A stretch of 11,497 bases of DNA from JBDKGH01 sp039798265 (lineage in GTDB: Bacteria > Bacteroidota > Bacteroidia > Flavobacteriales_D > Sanyastnellaceae), in assembly GCA_039798265.1 (NCBI GenBank), contig JBDKGH010000128.1, positions 1 through 11,497 of the forward strand, in the 5' to 3' direction. The notes beneath the pieces were generated by a model. It was not told the DNA's origin, ran no database searches, and saw only the letters and a list, made by a program, of their open reading frames with translations. The position numbers and the translations under genes are program-made. Below are positions 6,497 through 11,497 of this stretch, piece by piece (the first letter of the stretch is position 1; the number at the start of each line of letters is the position of its first letter).

Positions 6497-7036
6497 TTAC
6501 TCCTCATCTTTCTTAGAACTCTCCCCTACAAAATAATCCTTCTTACTCGCGAAAAGCACGTTAAACGTGGTTAAGCTGCCGTAAATTTTTGTGATATACT
6601 GCTGCATTTCGATCTTTTCTGACTCGGTCAGCTTTGTATGCGCGTTTAGCTTTTGCTCCAAAACACGCAATCTGTCCCGCAACATTACAATTTTGTGAAA
6701 AAAGACCTCAACGGGTACTTCCTTTCCTTTCAATGAGGTGTCTTTGGGTTGAAAGAAAAGTGTTCCTCCCTCCCATTTATCGCCCAATTCAACAAATTCG
6801 GAAGCTTCATAATACATGTCGAACACATTTTTTACCGCTACTACGACGTCTTCTAATTCAACAGCAGACGCCTGCGCTTGGCCTGGCTCCAATAAGGTAT
6901 AGCCATCAAAGGCCTTACCCAATTCTTTTTCGCCATGTTCTTTAAAGAAAATACGATACTTATGATCGTCCATTCCGAAGATCACTCCTTCGCCAAAGGA
7001 AGGGTGAGTTATACGTGATCCTAATGTAAATGCCAT
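6497..7036 (-). CDS. Conserved Bacteroidota protein of unknown function with Tudor/CarD-like N-terminus
   Basis: The protein has 179 residues and no signal peptide or membrane helix, so it is probably cytoplasmic. Residues 5-50 (GSRITHPSFGEGVIFGMDD, YRIFFKEHGEKEL) resemble the small SH3/Tudor-like fold at the C-terminus of UvrD/PcrA helicases and the CarD RNA-polymerase-interacting module. That fold is a protein- or nucleic-acid-binding platform. The C-terminal part, about 80-165, is helical and very polar: ELGDKWEGGTLFF, KGKEVPVEVFFHKIVMLRDR, LRVLEQKLNAH, then QQYITKIYGSLTTFNVLF. I recognise this part as conserved in Bacteroidota but know no function for it. The TACTTTGG at 7064 to 7057 upstream is a weak -7 candidate. 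The gene follows the potassium-channel gene by 58 bp on the same strand. Confidence 0.75.
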   Translation of the reverse strand: MAFTLGSRITHPSFGEGVIFGMDDHKYRIFFKEHGEKELGKAFDGYTLLEPGQAQASAVELEDVVVAVKNVFDMYYEASEFVELGDKWEGGTLFFQPKDTSLKGKEVPVEVFFHKIVMLRDRLRVLEQKLNAHTKLTESEKIEMQQYITKIYGSLTTFNVLFASKKDYFVGESSKKDEE

Positions 7037-7094
7037 ACGTTTGGTTTATCTATAGCCCAAAGTAAAGCACAGAATCCCTAAAAATTAAATGCTT

Positions 7095-8042
7095 TTAGTT
7101 CGAACTATCAACGGCATTATACACGTGCAGATCTTGTAAATTGAGTTCCACATTGCCGTCAGCCCCCAGTGAAAAGGCTTTTTTAAATTTCACATCCCAC
7201 ACAAATTCTTCTGCAACATAAGAATAGCGAGAGTGAATCGTTTGATTGAAGGTATCGTCAAACGCCTTAATGAGGATCAGCACTTCCGCTTGACCGTTAT
7301 ACAAGTCCTCCGCTTTTAAACCAAAGAGTGGACTTTCTTCGTCTATTTTATGAACCAGTGTCCAACTCAATGGCACAAACTGAATATAGCTCACCTCTAA
7401 TTTTAGTCGATAGTATTTGCGACTATTAATATCATCCGGCTGCCCCATCATGAGAATCACTTGGGCATCCATTTCCATTAATACATTGTTGCGCGAATTG
7501 GCTAAGCGAAACATGAGTGCTTTGCCTTCTTGATAGGGTGAAATAATGGCGTTTTTACTATATACCAATAGCGCCCTTGGCTTACTGAATCGGGCGTACA
7601 AAAGCCCCGTAGCTAAGGCAAATGTCAAAAGTCCCGTGAATGCTTCTAAGGAGGCAATGGTAGAAGCCAATACCCCACGAGGGGCAATAGCACCATAACC
7701 TACTGTAGTAAATGTTTGGCTAGAAAAATAAAAGCAGTCTAAAAAGTGCTCCAAAGGTGTTTCACCGCGAACCCCAATCAAATGTTCGGTGCCCACCCAA
7801 TAATATAGGATCGCAAAAAACAAATTGATCACCACAAAGGACACCAATACCGTAATGATAAAATGCGTATTGGAAAGCTCGAGCAAGGTTTGATAAACTC
7901 CATGCGCACCTTTACCAGCGCTTCTTCGCACCACATTAAAACTTCCATCTGGATTGATAATGCGCTTCGCTCCTTTCCCTATTTTCTCCCCAAATCCAGG
8001 ATCGTTGATGCGAGCTTGGTCCGACTTTTTGAAAACAGCCAT
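7095..8042 (-). CDS. Inward-rectifier type potassium channel (KirBac family)
   Basis: The 315-residue length fits KirBac. A cytoplasmic N-terminus (NPDGSFNVVRR near residue 30-40) carries the slide-helix region. TM1 lies at about 60-84, and a pore helix leads to the selectivity filter T113-V-G-Y-G117 (FTTVGYGAIAPRG). TM2 is at about 125-152. The C-terminal immunoglobulin-like cytoplasmic domain fills about 155-310, with KALMFRLANSRNN and MDAQVILMM as in Kir channels. The filter and two-helix layout make potassium selectivity near certain; gating ligand is unknown. The gene sits 82 bp after rimO on the same strand, with a hairpin between them, and 58 bp before the uncharacterised gene, with which it may be co-transcribed. 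Confidence 0.93.
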   Translation of the reverse strand: MAVFKKSDQARINDPGFGEKIGKGAKRIINPDGSFNVVRRSAGKGAHGVYQTLLELSNTHFIITVLVSFVVINLFFAILYYWVGTEHLIGVRGETPLEHFLDCFYFSSQTFTTVGYGAIAPRGVLASTIASLEAFTGLLTFALATGLLYARFSKPRALLVYSKNAIISPYQEGKALMFRLANSRNNVLMEMDAQVILMMGQPDDINSRKYYRLKLEVSYIQFVPLSWTLVHKIDEESPLFGLKAEDLYNGQAEVLILIKAFDDTFNQTIHSRYSYVAEEFVWDVKFKKAFSLGADGNVELNLQDLHVYNAVDSSN

Positions 8043-8084
8043 GGTTTTGAATTAAAAAATGAACGATGAAGATTTATCCCTGAA

Positions 8085-8122
8085 ATAGGTGAGCGCACGA
8101 AAACAGCGTGATCACTTCCTAT
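8085..8122 (-). terminator. Imperfect hairpin after rimO
   Basis: ATAGG (8085-8089) pairs with CCTAT (8118-8122), TGA (8090-8092) with TCA (8112-8114), and CACG (8096-8099) with CGTG (8107-8110), with small bulges between. It occupies most of the space between rimO and the channel gene. There is no clear U-tract, so its role as the end of the rimO transcript is tentative. Confidence 0.3.
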
Positions 8123-8124
8123 GT

Positions 8125-9438
8125 CTATTTTTTTAAGCTTGCATAAAGATCGTAGTGCTCTGCTGAATCAATCTCCACTTCTACAAAGTCACCTATGCGC
8201 AAGTAGGATTGATCCGTATCAATGATCACTTCGTTGTCCACTTCCGGAGAGTCAAATTGGGTGCGGCCTACATAAGCATCGCCCTCCATCCGATCTACCA
8301 GTACTTTGAACGTTTTACCTACCTTTTCCTGATTGAGTTCGTAAGAAATGCCCGATTGTACTTCCATGATCGCATCGGCACGTTCACGCTTCACTTTTGC
8401 TGGCACATCATCTTTTGCAGCATAAGCATGTGTATTTTCTTCGTGAGAATAAGTAAACACACCCAATCGATCAAAGCGAGTGCTTTCTACCCAACTCATC
8501 ACCTCTTCAAAATCGGCTTGAGTTTCTCCGGGATAACCCGAAATCAATGTGGTGCGCAAAGCAATACCGGGCACACGGTCACGGATCGTAGCAATAAGCT
8601 CGTCTGTTTTTTCTCTTGTAATACCACGACGCATGGCTTGCAACATTTTTGTTGTGCCATGCTGCAGCGGCATATCGAGGTATTTACAAATATTATCGCG
8701 CTCATTCATTACATCTAACACATCAAGCGGAAAGCCCGATGGGTAAGCATATTGCAAACGAATCCAATCGATGCCTTCGATATCCGAAAGGTGTTTGAGC
8801 AAATCTGAAAGGTTGCGTTTTTTATAGATATCTAGTCCGTAAAAAGTTAAATCTTGAGCAATCAAGATCAACTCTTTTGTGCCATTAGCCGCTAACCCCT
8901 TTGCTTGTTTCACCAAGTCTTCCATAGGAGTGCTCACGTGTTTACCACGCATAAGCGGAATAGCACAAAACGAACATGGACGATCGCAGCCTTCTGAAAT
9001 TTTGAAATACGCATAATGACTTGGTGTAGTTAGCAAACGCTCTCCTACCAACTCATGTTTGTAATCGGCTTTCAGTGTTTTTAATAAACGAGGTAAATCG
9101 CGCGTACCAAAAAACGCGTCCACTTCCGGAATATCTTTTTCTAACTCTGGTTTATAGCGCTCGCTTAAACAACCGGTCACGATGAGTTTATCTACGTTCC
9201 CTTTTTGTTTTTCGCGCGCCCAGGCGAGTATCGTGTTGATGGACTCTTCCTTGGCGTTATCTATAAAACCGCAGGTGTTGACGATTACAATCTCCGAATC
9301 ACGATCTTCCGATTCGTGCTGCACATCGAATTGATTGGCCTTCAATTGGGCCATCATCACTTCGCTGTCAAAAATATTTTTTGCGCAGCCAAGGGTCACA
9401 ACGTTTACCTTGTTCTTTTTGAGCGTCTTTGTTTTCAA
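8125..9438 (-). CDS. rimO: Ribosomal protein uS12 methylthiotransferase
   Basis: RimO adds a methylthio group to the conserved Asp88 (E. coli numbering) of ribosomal protein uS12, using two [4Fe-4S] clusters and S-adenosylmethionine. The 437-residue length is typical. The N-terminal MTTase domain holds its cluster cysteines C18 (TLGCAKN), C56 (NTCGFID) and C90 (TGCLSERY). The radical-SAM core has C151, C155 and C158 (CDRPCSFC). IPLMRGKHVS follows and LISGYPGET lies further on. The C-terminal TRAM domain starts near VGKTFKVLVDRM. The NIFDSE segment after GCAKN and the IPLMRG(K) pattern favour RimO over the tRNA-modifying paralogue MiaB. It begins 23 bp after ftsY on the same strand, a common Bacteroidota arrangement. 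Confidence 0.95.
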   Translation of the reverse strand: MKTKTLKKNKVNVVTLGCAKNIFDSEVMMAQLKANQFDVQHESEDRDSEIVIVNTCGFIDNAKEESINTILAWAREKQKGNVDKLIVTGCLSERYKPELEKDIPEVDAFFGTRDLPRLLKTLKADYKHELVGERLLTTPSHYAYFKISEGCDRPCSFCAIPLMRGKHVSTPMEDLVKQAKGLAANGTKELILIAQDLTFYGLDIYKKRNLSDLLKHLSDIEGIDWIRLQYAYPSGFPLDVLDVMNERDNICKYLDMPLQHGTTKMLQAMRRGITREKTDELIATIRDRVPGIALRTTLISGYPGETQADFEEVMSWVESTRFDRLGVFTYSHEENTHAYAAKDDVPAKVKRERADAIMEVQSGISYELNQEKVGKTFKVLVDRMEGDAYVGRTQFDSPEVDNEVIIDTDQSYLRIGDFVEVEIDSAEHYDLYASLKK

Positions 9439-9461
9439 GGAATGCTAAGCTTTGTTGACGT

Positions 9462-10424
9462 TTATTGTTGACCTCCAAAAAGAGAGTCGACAAATTCAAA
9501 TCGATTGAATACCTGTAGGTCATCTATCTTTTCACCTACGCCGATATATTTCACAGGAATACTGAACTGATCAGAGATGCCAATTACCACCCCACCTTTT
9601 GCCGTTCCATCAATTTTGGTGATGGCCAAAGAGGTGACATCCGTAGCTGCCGTAAACTGTTTCGCTTGTTCAAAGGCATTTTGGCCTGTTGATCCATCCA
9701 ATACCAAAAGCACTTCATGCGGCGCATCCGGAACAACCTTTTGCATCACGCGTTTTATCTTGGTAAGCTCATTCATCAGTCCCACTTTGTTGTGCAGTCG
9801 GCCAGCGGTGTCAATTAGCACAACGTCGGCATTTTGGGCTACTGCACTTTGGAGCGTATCAAAAGCGACAGAAGCAGGATCGGCTCCCATGCCTTGCATC
9901 ACTATAGGCACTCCTGCGCGATCGCTCCATATTTTCAGTTGATCCACAGCCGCCGCCCGAAATGTATCGGCCGCACCGAGAACTACTTTTTTCCCTTGGC
10001 GATTGAGCTGATTGGCCAATTTCCCAATGGTCGTCGTTTTTCCTACTCCATTTACTCCCACTACCATGATCACGTAGGGCACGCTCATTTTAGGAATAAA
10101 CACCTGCTCACTATCCTCGCCTTCGTGCTTGGACAGTAGGCTGGCGATTTCCTCCTTCAATATCGAATTGAGCTCATCGGTTCCCATGTACTTGTCGCGG
10201 GAAACGCGCTCTTCAATGCGTTTTATAATTTTTAAAGTGGTTTCTACTCCTACGTCAGAGGAGATGAGCACCTCTTCCAAATTGTCCAAAACCTCGTCAT
10301 CAACGCGGCTTTTACCGGCAATTACCTTCGCTAACTTGGAGAAAAAACCTGTACGTGTTTTCTCTAAGCCTTGGTTAAGGCTTTCCTTTTTTTCGGAAGA
10401 AAATAATCGTTTAAAAAAATTCAT
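9462..10424 (-). CDS. ftsY: Signal recognition particle receptor FtsY
   Basis: FtsY is the SRP receptor GTPase that delivers ribosomes making membrane proteins to the SecYEG translocon. The protein has 320 residues, a short form lacking the long acidic A-domain of E. coli FtsY; the N-terminus is MNFFKRLFSSEKK. The N-domain helices (about 20-100) include LEEVLISSDVGVETT. The G-domain follows: G1 GVNGVGKTT (123-131), ADTFRAAAVDQL (152-163), G3 DTAGR (205-209), G4 TKID (269-272) and the closing GVGEKIDDLQVF. The start ATG lies just past a strong terminator, and TATTTTTT (10459 to 10452) is a weak -7 candidate. ftsY may thus have its own promoter, with rimO 23 bp downstream on the same transcript. 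Confidence 0.96.
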   Translation of the reverse strand: MNFFKRLFSSEKKESLNQGLEKTRTGFFSKLAKVIAGKSRVDDEVLDNLEEVLISSDVGVETTLKIIKRIEERVSRDKYMGTDELNSILKEEIASLLSKHEGEDSEQVFIPKMSVPYVIMVVGVNGVGKTTTIGKLANQLNRQGKKVVLGAADTFRAAAVDQLKIWSDRAGVPIVMQGMGADPASVAFDTLQSAVAQNADVVLIDTAGRLHNKVGLMNELTKIKRVMQKVVPDAPHEVLLVLDGSTGQNAFEQAKQFTAATDVTSLAITKIDGTAKGGVVIGISDQFSIPVKYIGVGEKIDDLQVFNRFEFVDSLFGGQQ

Positions 10425-10462
10425 GTTCCAAATGATTGGGCAAGACGGGGGAAAAAATACGA

Positions 10463-10496
10463 AAAAAGGCTTCTTCCGAAAGGAAAAAGCCTTTTT
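10463..10496 (-). terminator. Strong intrinsic terminator between the DUF4295 gene and ftsY
   Basis: AAAAAGGCTT (10463-10472) pairs with AAGCCTTTTT (10487-10496), followed inward by one C-A mismatch, TTCC/GGAA and a GAAA tetraloop. On the minus strand the RNA leaves the stem through a run of six U, as a factor-independent terminator should. It starts 26 bases after the DUF4295 stop codon and would separate the small ribosomal genes from ftsY. Confidence 0.8.
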
Positions 10497-10522
10497 GATG
10501 CGTTTAATATCATAACGCCTGA

Positions 10523-10678
10523 TTAGCTCTTAGAGAACCACTCAGAAATTTTATCGTTATGTACAATTTCTTCTTTGAAAGTGTAAGCACCGGACTTTGG
10601 TGACTTCACCATCTTAATAACCTTTGTGTGGTTTTTACCACCACCGGTTTGCAGGGTTGCAACTACCTTCTTTGCCAT
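10523..10678 (-). CDS. DUF4295 family small protein, Bacteroidota ribosomal protein bL38
   Basis: This 51-residue basic protein is encoded by an ATG-to-TAA frame: it begins MAKKVVATLQTGGGKNHT and continues KVIKMVKSPKSGAYTF, ending FSKS. The SPK(S/T)GAYTF motif marks the DUF4295 family, which sits beside rpmG throughout the Bacteroidota. From memory, a structure of a Flavobacterium ribosome assigned this family as the phylum-specific large-subunit protein bL38. I am fairly but not fully sure of that assignment. It lies 15 bp after rpmG, in the same transcript, and is followed by the strong terminator. Confidence 0.88.
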   Translation of the reverse strand: MAKKVVATLQTGGGKNHTKVIKMVKSPKSGAYTFKEEIVHNDKISEWFSKS

Positions 10679-10693
10679 GGTACTATACTTTTA

Positions 10694-10876
10694 TTACTTG
10701 ATCTCTTTGTGAACAGTCATGCGCTTAAGGATTGGGTTGTATTTCTTCAACTCAATACGCTCAGGCGTGTTTTTTCTGTTTTTGGTGGTGATGTAGCGGC
10801 TTGTGCCTGCCATGCCTGACTCTTTGTGTTCAGTGCATTCCATAATCACCTGTATGCGGTTACCTTTCTTTGCCAT
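10694..10876 (-). CDS. rpmG: 50S ribosomal protein bL33
   Basis: The protein has 60 residues, with the family pattern MAKKGNRIQVIMECTEHK, GTSRYITTKNRKNTPERIEL and KKYNPILKRMTVHKEIK. bL33 binds near the E site of the large ribosomal subunit. Only one cysteine is present (Cys14), so the four-cysteine zinc site of the C+ form is missing; this is the zinc-independent C- form common in the phylum. The DUF4295 gene follows 15 bp later. A near-ideal promoter lies about 20 bp upstream. rpmB, which often precedes rpmG in Bacteroidota, is not here. Confidence 0.96.
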   Translation of the reverse strand: MAKKGNRIQVIMECTEHKESGMAGTSRYITTKNRKNTPERIELKKYNPILKRMTVHKEIK

Positions 10877-10896
10877 TGCTTTCTAAAAATGGAGGG

Positions 10897-10927
10897 CAAA
10901 AGTAGTCATTCTTAATCGAATCTCAAA
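10897..10927 (-). promoter_or_regulatory. rpmG promoter, Bacteroidota consensus
   Basis: On the minus strand TTTG (10927 to 10924) and TACTTTTG (10904 to 10897) are separated by exactly 19 bp, matching TTTG-N19-TAnnTTTG in full. This is the primary sigma factor consensus of the phylum. Transcription would start near 10891 and give a leader of about 15 bases before the ATG at 10876. Confidence 0.75.
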
Positions 10928-10933
10928 GAGTAA

Positions 10934-10981
10934 AGTAAAATATTTTCACTTTTCCTCATTTTGCCCATTGTTCGGGGCAAA
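10934..10981. promoter_or_regulatory. AT-rich inverted repeat and hairpin in the rpmG/ftsK divergent region
   Basis: AAAATATTTT (10937-10946) is a perfect palindrome with AGT and ACT at its flanks, lying just upstream of the rpmG -33 element. TTTGCCC (10960-10966) and GGGCAAA (10975-10981) form a 7-bp stem with an 8-nt loop. They could be an UP-like element or operator; no regulator can be named. Confidence 0.25.
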
Positions 10982-11047
10982 GATACAACCTACATCGCAA
11001 TGTTGATAACGACCAAGCAATTTAAGCAGTGGCGTGGTGTTCAATTA

Positions 11048-11055
11048 TACTTTTG
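11048..11055 (+). promoter_or_regulatory. ftsK promoter, -7 element
   Basis: TACTTTTG is an exact match to TAnnTTTG and identical to the rpmG -7 element. No good TTTG is found 19-21 bp upstream; TTTA at 11021-11024 is 23 bp away. A start near 11061 would give a leader of about 19 bases before the GTG at 11080. Confidence 0.45.
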
Positions 11056-11079
11056 ATTCGGCCTAATTGTGCATATATC

Positions 11080-11497
11080 GTGGCAAAAAATACCTTTAGA
11101 GAAACCGAAAATAACGCGTCTGAAGAACAGGCGAGCAAACCGCAAAAGGAAAAAAAGTCAGCAAAAGCAGGGAAATCTTCCGGCTTAAAAGCCTTTTTCA
11201 CCGACCCGCGTGTCCAAAAAATCATGGGGATTTTCCTTACTGGATTTTCTCTCTTCCTCTTTTTGGCTTGCCTATCCTATTTGTTTAGCGGCAGTGCCGA
11301 CCAGTACCTCATCCTCGGCGACCATGCTACCAACGGTTCTACCACTCCCTATGCCAACTGGATGGGGAAAATTGGGGCGCATATCGCCCACTTTTTTATG
11401 TACGACTATTTTGGGGTTGGTGCTTTTTTTCTCGCCTTCCTTCTTTTTCTAGTTGGAGTAAAAGTTTGGCTCAAAAAGGCGCTCCTCCCGCTCTTCA
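11080..11497 (+). CDS. ftsK: DNA translocase FtsK (3' partial, N-terminal membrane part)
   Basis: The frame runs from GTG at 11080 off the window end, 139 codons visible. I chose GTG because it gives MAKNTFRETENN, the MAK(N/K)-type start seen in Bacteroidota FtsK. No ATG precedes the first membrane helix, and upstream codons read through the promoter. A Lys/Glu-rich cytoplasmic tail (about 4-45) leads to membrane helices at about 48-70 and 111-128. The loop between them has GSADQYLILGD and NWMGKIGAHIAHFF, as in the FtsK four-helix N-terminal domain. FtsK sits at the division septum and pumps DNA to finish chromosome segregation and dimer resolution. The motor and gamma domains lie beyond the window. 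It is divergent from rpmG. Confidence 0.87.
   Translation, partial: MAKNTFRETENNASEEQASKPQKEKKSAKAGKSSGLKAFFTDPRVQKIMGIFLTGFSLFLFLACLSYLFSGSADQYLILGDHATNGSTTPYANWMGKIGAHIAHFFMYDYFGVGAFFLAFLLFLVGVKVWLKKALLPLF

Noticed and set aside
7096..7107. 12-bp perfect palindrome TAGTTCGAACTA at the end of the channel gene
   Set aside because: It lies within the last codons and stop codon, has no loop and no partner elsewhere; probably chance.
8209..8718. Long plus-strand open frame antisense to rimO
   Set aside because: It is a shadow of the clearly conserved rimO and its translation shows no family features.
11210..11452. Plus-strand ATG frame overlapping the ftsK region
   Set aside because: It is in a different frame from the FtsK membrane domain, whose frame from GTG 11080 has the expected family sequence.

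Overview
The window looks like chromosomal DNA from a member of the Bacteroidota, most likely a Flavobacteriales bacterium. Four things point there: the run rpmG - DUF4295 (bL38) - ftsY - rimO, Bacteroidota-type promoters (TTTG / TAnnTTTG), starts without Shine-Dalgarno sequences, and lineage-typical families (DUF5777 barrel, OB-fold 'tRNA_anti-like' protein, LytTR regulator paired with a Y_Y_Y histidine kinase). No genus can be named from the sequence alone. No insertion sequence, phage gene, tRNA, rRNA or CRISPR array was seen.

Left part, plus strand (1-5464). A 5'-truncated membrane histidine kinase (beta-propeller, Y_Y_Y, His_kinase) is followed 12 bp later by its LytTR response regulator. 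After a 225-bp structured leader comes a tight five-gene group: a lipoprotein with two heme-c modules, a second lipoprotein with one, a membrane-anchored OB-fold protein, a secreted YceI-family protein and a DUF5777 outer-membrane beta-barrel. All five products are predicted to be exported or membrane-anchored, and three heme-binding motifs are present. I infer an envelope redox or quinone-related system of unknown function; this is the least described part of the window. A 15-bp terminator-like hairpin lies inside the first codons of the barrel gene and may set its level relative to yceI.

Middle part, minus strand (5509-8042). queE (7-carboxy-7-deazaguanine synthase) converges on the barrel gene across a shared stem-loop. 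It has a promoter so close to its ATG that its mRNA may be nearly leaderless. A 373-bp region without a gene follows, with several inverted repeats. Next come an uncharacterised Bacteroidota protein with a Tudor/CarD-like N-terminus and a KirBac-type potassium channel.

Right part (8125-11497). On the minus strand a translation and secretion block runs rpmG (bL33) - DUF4295 (bL38) - ftsY - rimO, with a strong promoter before rpmG and a strong terminator between the DUF4295 gene and ftsY. rpmB, which often precedes rpmG in this phylum, is absent. Diverging from rpmG is the 5' end of ftsK on the plus strand, starting at a GTG and running off the window.
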